Shown here: positions 1 through 7,120 of the stretch, piece after piece
Layout of the letters: the number at the start of each line of letters is the position of its first letter
How positions within the stretch are numbered: position 1 is the first letter of the stretch
From: Alphaproteobacteria bacterium
Lineage (GTDB): Bacteria > Pseudomonadota > Alphaproteobacteria > Rhodobacterales > Rhodobacteraceae
Reading direction: 5' to 3'
NCBI GenBank assembly: GCA_003694465.1
Contig: RFKM01000074.1
Location: 1 to 19,645 of the forward strand
Length of the DNA stretch: 19,645 nt
Translations under genes and position numbers: made by a program
The notes under the pieces: generated by a model
The model's input: the letters and a program-made list of their open reading frames with translations, nothing else
Databases searched by the model: none
What the model was told of the DNA's origin: nothing

Positions 1-226
1 ACCCGTCCGATCACTTTCCCACCTCGAGGATTTCTCTGCGTTGCCCGGGAACAGACCCGACGTCGCAGGACGATAGGCGGGTGGTCGCGGATTTCAAACG
101 CGCCGATTCGTCGCTGCGCGCCCGGGGTCGAGGCCTCGTTCCGTGCCGGTTCGAACCGGCAAGGGCAGCAGCGAAAATCGGGGAAATGCGAAACCGGCTC
201 TTTCGGGAACCCGAAGCGGTTTTCAG
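1..226. other. Left edge, no recognised gene
   Basis: No convincing coding region was found here. A plus-strand reading frame from about 81 runs into the tRNA and ends in the translation typical of a tRNA gene, so it is not a protein gene. The stretch holds a perfect 16-base palindrome (145-160) and the hairpin downstream of the tRNA. It is the 3' flank of a tRNA gene, a common site for integration, but no repeat of the tRNA end or integrase is visible inside the window. Confidence 0.5.
191..222 (-). terminator. Possible terminator hairpin after tRNA-Lys
   Basis: Read on the minus strand, the transcript leaving the tRNA 3' end enters an inverted repeat within five bases. The outer arms are AAACCG and CGGTTT. 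The inner arms are CTTCGGG and CCCGAAAG, with one bulged A and a two-base loop. The sequence after it is only moderately T-rich (GGTTTCGCATTT), so it could be either an intrinsic terminator or a processing hairpin for the tRNA 3' end. Confidence 0.4.
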
Positions 227-302
227 TGGTGAGCCGTGCAGGATTCGAACCTGCGACCCACTGATTAAAAGTCAGTTGCTCTACCAACTGAGCTAACGGC
301 CC
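227..302 (-). tRNA. tRNA-Lys (anticodon UUU)
   Basis: This 76-nt gene folds as a complete cloverleaf on the minus strand. The acceptor arm GGGCCGT pairs with ACGGCTC, including one G-U pair. The anticodon loop is CTTTTAA, giving anticodon UUU for the lysine codons AAA/AAG. The T arm contains GGTTCGAATCC and the 3' ACCA is encoded in the DNA. U36 and A37 are the context used for t6A at position 37, the substrate of MtaB-type enzymes, one of which is encoded about 1 kb away. The gene is divergent from dapF. Confidence 0.97.
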
Positions 303-439
303 ACTGCGCCGGCTAGGTAGCTTTACAGCCCCGGGGGGTCAAGGCAAAAATCGCCCCGCCCGCGGCAATCGCCCGTTTCATGGCGCAGCCAAGGGCGCGA
401 TGGCTGGATTCATCCCTGCCGCGCGCGTATATGCGCCCC

Positions 440-1276
440 ATGAACACCGCGCGCGAGACCTCCCCGCTGGCCTTCATGAAATGGCACGGCGCCGGCAATG
501 ACTTCGTGATCATCGATTCACGGGGTCGTGGGGCCGTGACCACCGCGCCCCTTGCCCACGCCCTTGGCGACCGGCACCGGGGCGTCGGGTTCGACCAGCT
601 CGCCGAGATTCTCGACAGCGACGAGGCCGACATTGCCATCGACTTCTGGAACGCCGACGGCAGCCGCGCCGAGGCCTGTGGCAATGCCACCCGCTGCGTT
701 GCCCGTTTCGTCATGGACGACACCGGCCGCGATGCGCTCGCCATCCGCACCGAGCGCGGCACGCTGGAAGCCCGGCGCGAGGGGGCGGACATTGCCGTCA
801 ACATGGGCCAGCCGCAGCTTGCCGCCGCCGAGCAGGCCCTTGCCCCCGGAGTCGACCCCGATGCCCTCCCGCTCGACGGCCGGCCGATGGCGGTCGGCAT
901 GGGCAACCCCCATGCCATCTTCTTCGTCGAGGATGCCGAGGCGGTGGATGTCGCCGGGATCGGCGCGCGCATCGAGCACGACCCGATCTTTCCGCAGCGC
1001 ACCAATGTCGAGTTTGCCGAGGTGCGCGGGCCCGACGAGATCCGGATGCGGGTCTGGGAGCGCGGCGCCGGGATCACCCTCGCCTGCGGCTCCGGCGCCT
1101 GCGCAACCGCCGTCGCCGCCGCCCGCCGCGGCCTGACCGGGCGCAAGGTGCGGATCGAGGTCGATGGCGGCTGGCTGACGATCGACTGGCGCGAAGACGG
1201 CGTCTGGATGACCGGCCCGACCGCCCATGTCTTCGACGCAGTCCTGACCGACGACTTCGCGGGCACGCTGGCATGA
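440..1276 (+). CDS. dapF: Diaminopimelate epimerase
   Basis: DapF converts LL-diaminopimelate to meso-diaminopimelate, used for lysine and for peptidoglycan cross-links, in the cytosol. The protein starts with the family's characteristic segment ([10 protein letters not shown] near residues 13-22). It carries both catalytic cysteines of this cofactor-free racemase fold: Cys80 in the EACGNATRC motif and Cys216 in ACGSGAC. The ATG at 440 gives 278 aa, the usual family length. An upstream in-frame ATG at 380 would add 20 residues with no family likeness, and no clear ribosome-binding site marks either start. The stop overlaps the mtaB start by four bases (ATGA), so the two are probably translationally coupled. 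It is divergent from tRNA-Lys. Confidence 0.96.
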   Translation: MNTARETSPLAFMKWHGAGNDFVIIDSRGRGAVTTAPLAHALGDRHRGVGFDQLAEILDSDEADIAIDFWNADGSRAEACGNATRCVARFVMDDTGRDALAIRTERGTLEARREGADIAVNMGQPQLAAAEQALAPGVDPDALPLDGRPMAVGMGNPHAIFFVEDAEAVDVAGIGARIEHDPIFPQRTNVEFAEVRGPDEIRMRVWERGAGITLACGSGACATAVAAARRGLTGRKVRIEVDGGWLTIDWREDGVWMTGPTAHVFDAVLTDDFAGTLA

Positions 1277-2523
1277 CCGCTTCTCCCCCCGTATTCGCGA
1301 CCCTCGGCTGCCGGCTCAACGCCTATGAGACCGAGGCGATGAAGGCGCTGGCCGCAAAGGCCGGGGTCGGAGACATGGTCGTCGTCAACACCTGCGCGGT
1401 CACCGCCGAGGCGGTGCGCAAGGCGCGGCAGGAAATTCGCCGGCTGCGGCGCGAAAACCCGGGGGCGAAACTGGTCGTCACCGGCTGTGCCGCCCAGACC
1501 GAACCCGAGACCTTCGCGGCGATGGACGAGGTCGACGCGGTGATCGGCAATGCCGAGAAGATGTCGCCGCGCACATGGGCCGGGCTGATCGGCGACACCG
1601 AGCGCGTGCAGGTCGACGACATCATGTCGGTGACCGAAACCGCCGGGCATCTGATCGACGGTTTCGGCACCCGCTCGCGCGCCTATGTGCAGGTCCAGAA
1701 CGGCTGCGACCACCGCTGCACCTTCTGCATCATCCCCTACGGGCGGGGCAATTCGCGGTCGGTCCCGGCGGGGGTGGTCGTCGATCAGATCCGGCGGCTT
1801 GTCGACAAGGGCTTCAACGAGGTGGTTCTGACCGGCGTCGATCTGACCAGCTGGGGCGCCGACCTGCCCGGCGCACCGCGCTTCGGCGACCTTGTCATGC
1901 GCATCCTGCGCCTCGTGCCCGATCTGCCCCGGCTGCGGCTCTCGTCGATCGACTCCATCGAGGCCGACGAGAACCTGATGCAGGCCATCGCGACCGAACC
2001 GCGCCTGATGCCGCATCTGCACCTCAGCCTTCAGCATGGCGACAATCTCATTCTCAAGCGGATGAAACGGCGCCATTCGCGCGAGGACGCGATCCGCTTT
2101 GCCGAAGAGGCGCGGCGGCTGCGGCCCGACATCACCTTCGGCGCCGACATCATCGCCGGGTTTCCGACCGAGACCGAAGCGCATTTCGAGCAGTCTCTGA
2201 AGCTGGTCGAGGAGTGCGGGCTGACATGGCTGCACGTCTTCCCCTATTCGCCGCGCAAGGGCACGCCGGCCGCCCGGATGCCGCAGGTGAACGGGCAGGC
2301 GATTCGCGAGCGGGCGGCGCGGTTGCGGGCGGCGGGTGAGGCCGCCGTTGCCCGCCATCTCGCGGCGCAACAGGGCAAGACCCACGCGGTTCTCATGGAA
2401 AACCCGCGGATGGGGCGCACCGAGCATTTTGCCGAGGTGGTCTTTGCCGCCGATCGGCCCGAAGGCCAGATCGTTTCGGCCCGCATCACCGGCGTCGAGG
2501 GCGGCAGGCTGCTGGCCGAGTAA
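1273..2523 (+). CDS. mtaB: tRNA t6A37 methylthiotransferase (MtaB family)
   Basis: This is a 416-aa radical-SAM methylthiotransferase. Family members add a methylthio group to C2 of t6A at position 37 of tRNAs reading ANN codons, notably tRNA-Lys(UUU), giving ms2t6A. Three N-terminal cysteines for the auxiliary iron-sulfur cluster are visible: Cys13 (LGCRLN), Cys41 (NTCAV) and Cys72 (TGCAAQ). The radical-SAM motif CDHRCTFC (Cys145, Cys149, Cys152) follows. The C-terminal part fits a TRAM-like tail. The cysteine spacing and the TLGCRLN start favour MtaB over MiaB or RimO. That subfamily choice rests on remembered family features and is less certain than the superfamily call. It overlaps dapF by four bases. 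Confidence 0.9.
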   Translation: MTASPPVFATLGCRLNAYETEAMKALAAKAGVGDMVVVNTCAVTAEAVRKARQEIRRLRRENPGAKLVVTGCAAQTEPETFAAMDEVDAVIGNAEKMSPRTWAGLIGDTERVQVDDIMSVTETAGHLIDGFGTRSRAYVQVQNGCDHRCTFCIIPYGRGNSRSVPAGVVVDQIRRLVDKGFNEVVLTGVDLTSWGADLPGAPRFGDLVMRILRLVPDLPRLRLSSIDSIEADENLMQAIATEPRLMPHLHLSLQHGDNLILKRMKRRHSREDAIRFAEEARRLRPDITFGADIIAGFPTETEAHFEQSLKLVEECGLTWLHVFPYSPRKGTPAARMPQVNGQAIRERAARLRAAGEAAVARHLAAQQGKTHAVLMENPRMGRTEHFAEVVFAADRPEGQIVSARITGVEGGRLLAE

Positions 2524-2589
2524 GACGCCGCCCGGCCGCTGGACATGCGGGGCAATGCGGCCTACTCTCCGAATGTAAAGGAGAATAAC

Positions 2590-2868
2590 ATGCCCCTGCC
2601 CATCGCTCCCCTTGCGGCCTTTGCCCTGCGCTACGGAACGATTGCCCTTGCCAGCTATGCCATCGCGCGCCGCGTCGAGGCGGGGCGGCGCGACCAGCGG
2701 GCGGAAGATGCGCTTGACGATCTCCCGGAAGGGATGACGCTGCGGCGCGAGCCCCGGCAAGCCAACGTCACCGGCCGGCTGCGCCGGGTCGTCCGGCTCG
2801 GCGAAGGTGGCCCGGGCCTCGAGATTGACGCTTCGGCGCTCGGACGCATCCGCCTGCGGAAGGTGTGA
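2590..2868 (+). CDS. Small conserved-type protein of unknown function
   Basis: This 92-aa protein is not assigned to a family. The start is chosen for a strong ribosome-binding site, AAAGGAG at 2577-2583, six bases before the ATG; an earlier in-frame ATG at 2545 has none. The first 25 or so residues are hydrophobic (MPLPIAPLAAFALRYG, then IALASYAIA) and could form one membrane helix or an uncleaved anchor. A charged segment rich in Arg, Asp and Glu follows, with a basic C-terminus. The stop lies one base before the GST start, so both are probably made from one mRNA. A similar small membrane-anchored protein may exist in other Rhodobacteraceae, but this could not be checked. Confidence 0.75.
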   Translation: MPLPIAPLAAFALRYGTIALASYAIARRVEAGRRDQRAEDALDDLPEGMTLRREPRQANVTGRLRRVVRLGEGGPGLEIDASALGRIRLRKV

Positions 2869-2869
2869 C

Positions 2870-3475
2870 ATGTACAAGCTGCTCTATTCCCCGGCTTCGC
2901 CCTTCGTGCGCAAGGTTCGGGTGGTTCTCGAAGAGCTCGGGCTGGTCGATGACGTCGAACTCGTCGAGGTCGCCACCACCCCACTTGCTCCGGCTGCCGA
3001 AGTGACGGCCGAACATGCGTTGCGCAAGATCCCGGCGCTGATCCGCCCCGAGGGCTGCACCCTTTACGACAGCCGGGTCATCACCCGCTATCTCGACGCC
3101 CGCGCTCGGGGTGGGCTCTACCCGGAAAGCCACATCTGGGAAACGCTTACCCTCGAGGCCACCGGCGACGGCATCATGGAAGCCGCCGTGCTGATGGTCT
3201 ACGAAAAACGCCTGCGCCCGGAAGACAAGCAGGATCACGGCTGGATCGAGGCGCAATGGGGCAAGATCGAGAATGCTCTCGACGTGCTGTCGGACCGCTG
3301 GATGAGCCACCTTGCCGGCCCGCTCGACGCCGGGCAGATCGCCATCGGTTGCGCGCTGGGCTATCTCGACTTCCGCCACCCGGAGCGCGAGTGGCGCACG
3401 GGGCGCGGCGCGCTCGACGACTGGTACGCCGTGTTCGCCGAACGTGCGTCGATGCGCCGGACGAGCCCCTTCTGA
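2870..3475 (+). CDS. Glutathione S-transferase, YibF-like
   Basis: This 201-aa soluble protein has the two-domain GST layout. The thioredoxin-like N-terminal domain has YSPASPFVRKVRVVLEELG (residues 6-24), the cis-proline at KIPAL (Pro55) and the glutathione-contacting DSR (Ser68). The helical C-terminal domain has the segments DGIMEA (100-105) and IAIGCALGYLDFR (157-169), which resemble E. coli YibF. GSTs of this type conjugate or reduce with glutathione, but the substrate cannot be predicted. The start at 2870 sits one base after the preceding stop, with an AAGG-type site just upstream. A longer frame starting inside the preceding gene (2807) is rejected because the GST fold begins at MYKLLYSP. 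Confidence 0.9.
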   Translation: MYKLLYSPASPFVRKVRVVLEELGLVDDVELVEVATTPLAPAAEVTAEHALRKIPALIRPEGCTLYDSRVITRYLDARARGGLYPESHIWETLTLEATGDGIMEAAVLMVYEKRLRPEDKQDHGWIEAQWGKIENALDVLSDRWMSHLAGPLDAGQIAIGCALGYLDFRHPEREWRTGRGALDDWYAVFAERASMRRTSPF

Positions 3476-3568
3476 GCGGCGGAAAACCAACACACATTCG
3501 GTATTCTGAAGGTGTGCGCGATTGTCTTCTGGACTGGAAAGACTCGCCGCGCTAAACACCGCGGCAAT

Positions 3569-3590
3569 GAGTGGCAGGAATCCGCCACTC
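3569..3590 (+). promoter_or_regulatory. Hairpin in the petABC leader
   Basis: A perfect 7-bp inverted repeat, GAGTGGC and GCCACTC, encloses AGGAATCC, whose GG and CC can extend the stem. It lies in the 163-base gap between the GST gene and petA, 48 bases before the petA start. Only weak T-richness follows (TGGTTCTGTTTGG), so it may be a weak terminator for the upstream genes or a structured leader of the bc1 mRNA. No promoter boxes in this gap are convincing. Confidence 0.4.
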
Positions 3591-3638
3591 TGGTTCTGTT
3601 TGGCCGCGACTCGGCGGCTCAGGAAGGGAGAGGATCTC

Positions 3639-4202
3639 GTGTCACACGCAGACGATCACCAGGGGAGCCGCAGGGACTTCCTCTACTATGCCACGGCCGG
3701 GACGGCCACCGTGGCGGCCGGAGCCGCGGTCTGGCCCCTGATCGACCAGATGAACCCCTCGGCCGACGTCCGGGCGATGAGTTCGATCCGGGTTGACATC
3801 TCTTCGGTGGAAGAGGGCACCCAGCTGACGGTGAAATGGCTCGGCAAGCCGGTGTTCATCCGCCATCGCAGCCCCGAAGACATCGCTCATGCGCGCGCCG
3901 ACGACAACGCCGACCTTGTCGATCCGCACGCCCGCAACGACAATCTCGGCCCCGATGCCGATGCCTCGGACGCCAACCGCACCCTCGACAAGGAAGGCAA
4001 GTGGCTGGTGGTCATGGGCGTCTGCACCCACCTGGGCTGCGTTCCGCTCGGCAATGGCGCCGGCGATTACCACGGCTGGTATTGCCCCTGCCACGGCTCG
4101 CATTACGACGCCGCCGCGCGCATCCGCCGGGGCCCCGCGCCGCGCAACCTGCAGGTGCCCGTCGCCGCCTTCGTCGACGACACCACCATCAAGCTCGGTT
4201 AA
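3639..4202 (+). CDS. petA: Ubiquinol-cytochrome c reductase, Rieske iron-sulfur subunit
   Basis: This is the Rieske [2Fe-2S] protein of cytochrome bc1; it takes the first electron from quinol at the Qo site and passes it to cytochrome c1. The start is GTG at 3639, behind a purine-rich GGAAGGGAGAGG (3622-3633), giving 187 aa beginning [10 protein letters not shown] as in R. capsulatus. A Tat-type signal (SRRDFLYY, residues 10-17) runs into a hydrophobic segment (about 18-37) that remains as the membrane anchor. Cluster ligands are Cys129 and His131 (CTHLGC) and Cys149 and His152 (CPCHGS); Cys134 and Cys151 form the conserved disulfide. A longer frame from 3522 has no family similarity in its extra residues. 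First gene of petABC; its TAA is part of the petB ribosome-binding site. Confidence 0.96.
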   Translation: MSHADDHQGSRRDFLYYATAGTATVAAGAAVWPLIDQMNPSADVRAMSSIRVDISSVEEGTQLTVKWLGKPVFIRHRSPEDIAHARADDNADLVDPHARNDNLGPDADASDANRTLDKEGKWLVVMGVCTHLGCVPLGNGAGDYHGWYCPCHGSHYDAAARIRRGPAPRNLQVPVAAFVDDTTIKLG

Positions 4203-4217
4203 GGGAGGCTTTTGACA

Positions 4218-5543
4218 ATGTCCGGTATTCCTCACGACCACTACGAACCGAAGACCCGGTTCGAAAAGTGGCTGCATGAGCGCCTCCCGATCGTGGCGCT
4301 TGCCTATGACACGCTGATGATCCCCACCCCGAAGAACCTCAACTGGTGGTGGATCTGGGGCATCGTTCTGGCCTTCGCGCTGGTGATGCAGATCGTCACC
4401 GGGATCATCCTCGTGATGCACTACACCCCGCATGTCGATCTGGCCTTCGCCTCGGTCGAGCACATCATGCGCGACGTGAACGGCGGCCACATGCTGCGCT
4501 ACGTGCACGCCAACGGCGCCTCGCTGTTCTTCTTTGCGGTCTATATCCACATCTTCCGCGGCCTGTTCTACGGCTCCTACAAGAGCCCGCGCGAAGTGAC
4601 GTGGATCATCGGCATGCTGATCTACCTGGCGATGATGGCCACCGGCTTCCTCGGCTACGTGCTGCCTTGGGGGCAGATGTCGTTCTGGGGCGCCACGGTG
4701 ATCACCGGCCTGTTCGGCGCGATCCCCTTCATCGGCCCGGACATCCAGACCTGGCTGCTGGGCGGACCGGCCGTCGACAACGCCGCGCTCAACCGCTTCT
4801 TCTCGCTGCATTACCTGCTGCCCTTCGTGATCGCCGCCCTCGTGGCCGTTCACATCTGGGCCTTCCACACCACCGGCAACAACAACCCCACGGGTGTTGA
4901 AGTGCGCCGTGGGTCGAAGGAAGAGGCCGAGAAGGACACGCTGCCGTTCTGGCCCTACTTCGTGATCAAGGACCTGTTCGCGCTGGCGCTCGTGCTTCTG
5001 GTGTTCTTCGCCATCGTCGGCTTCATGCCGAACTTCTTTGGCGAGCCGGACAACTACATCGAGGCCAACCCGCTGGCGACGCCGGCACATATCGTGCCCG
5101 AATGGTACTTCCTGCCGTTCTACGCGATCCTGCGCGCCTTTACCGCCGATGTCTGGGCCGTGCAGTTTGCCAGCTTCATCACCGGCGGCATCATCGACGC
5201 CAAGTTCTTCGGCGTTCTGGCGATGTTCGGTGCGATCATCGTGATCGCCCTGGCGCCGTGGCTCGACACGTCGAAGACGCGTTCGGGCGCCTATCGGCCG
5301 GCGTTCAAGTGGTGGTTCCGCCTGCTGGTGATCGACTTCATCGTCCTGATGTGGGTCGGCTCGCGGGGCACCAACCACCCCTATGACTACATCTCGCTGA
5401 TCGGCGCGACCTACTGGTTCGCCTACTTCCTGGTCATCCTGCCGGTGCTCGGCCTCGTCGAAAAGGCCAAGACCCCGCCGGCGACCATCGAGGAAGATTT
5501 CATCCACCACTACCCCGAAGCCTCTGGCTCGGCGGCAGAGTGA
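4218..5543 (+). CDS. petB: Ubiquinol-cytochrome c reductase, cytochrome b
   Basis: This 441-aa, eight-helix integral membrane protein carries haems bL and bH and both quinone sites of complex III. The four axial histidines fall at 97, 111, 198 and 212 and the Qo-site PEWY motif at 294-297, the same numbering as in R. capsulatus. It begins [11 protein letters not shown]. It is a full-length fused cytochrome b, not the split b6/subunit IV form. The start at 4218 follows AAGGGAGG (4201-4208), which overlaps the petA stop; a TTG two codons earlier is also in frame but is not needed. The gap to petA is 15 bases, so translation is probably coupled. Confidence 0.98.
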   Translation: MSGIPHDHYEPKTRFEKWLHERLPIVALAYDTLMIPTPKNLNWWWIWGIVLAFALVMQIVTGIILVMHYTPHVDLAFASVEHIMRDVNGGHMLRYVHANGASLFFFAVYIHIFRGLFYGSYKSPREVTWIIGMLIYLAMMATGFLGYVLPWGQMSFWGATVITGLFGAIPFIGPDIQTWLLGGPAVDNAALNRFFSLHYLLPFVIAALVAVHIWAFHTTGNNNPTGVEVRRGSKEEAEKDTLPFWPYFVIKDLFALALVLLVFFAIVGFMPNFFGEPDNYIEANPLATPAHIVPEWYFLPFYAILRAFTADVWAVQFASFITGGIIDAKFFGVLAMFGAIIVIALAPWLDTSKTRSGAYRPAFKWWFRLLVIDFIVLMWVGSRGTNHPYDYISLIGATYWFAYFLVILPVLGLVEKAKTPPATIEEDFIHHYPEASGSAAE

Positions 5544-5565
5544 GCGAAGAGAGAGGATCGAAGAA

Positions 5566-6378
5566 ATGATCAGGAAACTCACCCTCGCTGCGGTCGCCGC
5601 GCTTGCGCTGACCCCGGGTTCGGCCTTCGCCAATGAGGGCGGTGGCAAGTATGGCCATGTCGAGGATTATGCCTTCTCCTTCGAAGGCCCCTTCGGCACC
5701 TACGACCAGAAGCAGCTTCAGCGTGGCCTCAAGGTCTACACCGAGGTCTGCTCGGCGTGCCACGGCCTGAAATACGTCCCGCTGCGCACCCTCGCCGACA
5801 AGGGCGGGCCGGGCTATACCGAGGACGAAGTGCGGGCCTATGCCGCCGAGCATTTCACCGTCTACGACCCGGAAGCCGACGACGACCGGCCGGCGATTCC
5901 GTCGGACCACTTCCCGGCCGTCACCGGCGATGCCGCCGGCCCCGACCTTTCGCTGATGGCGAAGGCGCGCGCCGGCTTCCACGGGCCCTATGGCACCGGC
6001 CTCAACCAACTGTTCCGCGGCATCGGCGGCGCCGAATACATCCGCGCCTACCTGCTGGGCTTCACCGGTGAGGAATCGGAAGTCGCCGGCCAGTCGCTCT
6101 ACGAGAACATGGCCTTCCCGACCGGCTGGGTGCGCATGCCCCCGCAGCTCGAAGACGGTCTTGTCGAGTATGACGACGGCACCAAGGCAACCGCCGAGCA
6201 GATGGCCACCGACGTTGCCGCCTTCCTGATGTGGACGGCCGAGCCGAAGATGATGCAACGTAAGCATGCGGGCGTTCTCGCCGTGTCCCTGCTGCTTCTG
6301 CTCTCGGTGATGCTCTATCTCACCAACAAGAAGCTCTGGTATCCGATCAAGCACGGCGGCAAGCAGGCCAACCTCTGA
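5566..6378 (+). CDS. petC: Ubiquinol-cytochrome c reductase, cytochrome c1
   Basis: This 270-aa c-type cytochrome accepts electrons from the Rieske protein and passes them to cytochrome c2 or cy in the periplasm. A Sec signal peptide (residues 1-23, ending SAFA) precedes the mature protein. The haem site is CSACH (Cys62, Cys65, His66), and Met191 in WVRMPPQL is the probable sixth ligand. A C-terminal helix (about 236-253) anchors it, followed by a basic tail. GAGAGG at 5551-5556 lies nine bases before the ATG. The segment between LLGFTGEE and WVRMPP is short and has no cysteine, unlike R. capsulatus cytochrome c1, which has a longer loop with a disulfide there. Last gene of petABC. Confidence 0.97.
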   Translation: MIRKLTLAAVAALALTPGSAFANEGGGKYGHVEDYAFSFEGPFGTYDQKQLQRGLKVYTEVCSACHGLKYVPLRTLADKGGPGYTEDEVRAYAAEHFTVYDPEADDDRPAIPSDHFPAVTGDAAGPDLSLMAKARAGFHGPYGTGLNQLFRGIGGAEYIRAYLLGFTGEESEVAGQSLYENMAFPTGWVRMPPQLEDGLVEYDDGTKATAEQMATDVAAFLMWTAEPKMMQRKHAGVLAVSLLLLLSVMLYLTNKKLWYPIKHGGKQANL

Positions 6379-6398
6379 TCGGCTTCAAGACATCGCGG

Positions 6399-6425
6399 AA
6401 AGGGCGCCCCGACGGGCGCCCTTTT
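6399..6425. terminator. Intrinsic terminator between petABC and thiBPQ
   Basis: A perfect 11-bp stem is formed by AAAGGGCGCCC and GGGCGCCCTTT with a CGAC loop, followed by another T. It begins 20 bases after the petC stop. The flanking A and T runs make it usable in both directions, and its right edge reaches the last base of the thiQ stop codon, so it probably ends both convergent operons. Confidence 0.9.
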
Positions 6426-7120
6426 CATGTGCCGAGATAGTCCTTCAGCGCCGCGGGGGGATTGGCGAAGATCGCCTCGGTCGGCGCCGGCGGATGGGCA
6501 AGGCCATCGGCGACCAGCACCACTTCCCGCGCGATCGCGCGTGCATCGTTCGGCTCATGGCTGACCATGAGCAGCGTCGCCCCCGTGTCTTCGGCCAGCT
6601 CATCGACGAGCGAAAGCATTTCGCGCCGCAGCGCCGGGCCAAGCGCCCCGAATGGCTCGTCGAGCAGGATCAGCGGTTTGCGCCGAAGCAGGGTGCGCGC
6701 CAGCGTCACCCGGGCCGCCTGCCCGCCGGACAGCTGCCCCGGCTTGCGCCCTCCAAGCCCCGCCAGACCGACCCGTTCCAGCGCGCCCTCCACCGCCGCC
6801 TTCTGATCGCGCGAGAGGCGCAGATCGGGGCGCAGACCGAGGCCGACGTTTTCGGCCGCCGTCAGGTGCGGGAAGAGGTTGTTGTCCTGAAAGATCATCG
6901 AAACCGGCCGCTCGGCCGGCGCCAGCCCCGCAAGATCCTGCCCCTTCCAGAGGATCCGCCCTTCGCAGGGGTCGAGATAGCCGGCAATGGCCGAAAGCAG
7001 GGTCGATTTGCCGGCGCCGGAAGGGCCGAGAATGCCGACGCGGGCCCCCTCGCCGATGGTCATCTCGGCGCTGAGCGACCAGCCCTCCCAGCACAGGCGC
7101 AGGCCCTCAAGAGTCAGCAT
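6425..7120 (-). CDS. thiQ: Thiamine/TPP ABC transporter, ATP-binding protein
   Basis: This 231-aa ABC ATPase powers uptake of thiamine, thiamine phosphate and TPP with ThiB and ThiP; its length matches E. coli ThiQ (232). Walker A is GPSGAGKST (32-40), the Q-loop glutamine is Gln78, the signature is LSGGQ (130-134), Walker B is ILLDEP (151-156) and the switch histidine is His187 (VSHE). The D-loop reads GALG where SALD is usual, so the conserved Asp is Gly161. The ATG at 7120 is chosen because the family's N-terminus begins there, behind a GGGGAGGG site lying inside thiP. It overlaps thiP by 14 bases. Upstream in-frame codons encode unlikely cysteine/arginine-rich sequence. Confidence 0.95.
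   Translation of the reverse strand: MLTLEGLRLCWEGWSLSAEMTIGEGARVGILGPSGAGKSTLLSAIAGYLDPCEGRILWKGQDLAGLAPAERPVSMIFQDNNLFPHLTAAENVGLGLRPDLRLSRDQKAAVEGALERVGLAGLGGRKPGQLSGGQAARVTLARTLLRRKPLILLDEPFGALGPALRREMLSLVDELAEDTGATLLMVSHEPNDARAIAREVVLVADGLAHPPAPTEAIFANPPAALKDYLGT

Noticed and set aside
81..296. 71-aa frame ending in the tRNA
   Set aside because: Its end is the translation of the antisense strand of tRNA-Lys, a well-known false gene call.
313..2877. 854-aa open frame on the minus strand
   Set aside because: It lies antisense to dapF, mtaB and the 92-aa gene, which are clear family members. Long stop-free shadow frames are expected in GC-rich DNA, and the translation is low-complexity and unlike any protein family.
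3642..5648. 668-aa open frame on the minus strand
   Set aside because: It is fully antisense to petA and petB, is rich in His, Arg, Asp and Gly, and has no domain-like segment. It is a shadow of real genes.
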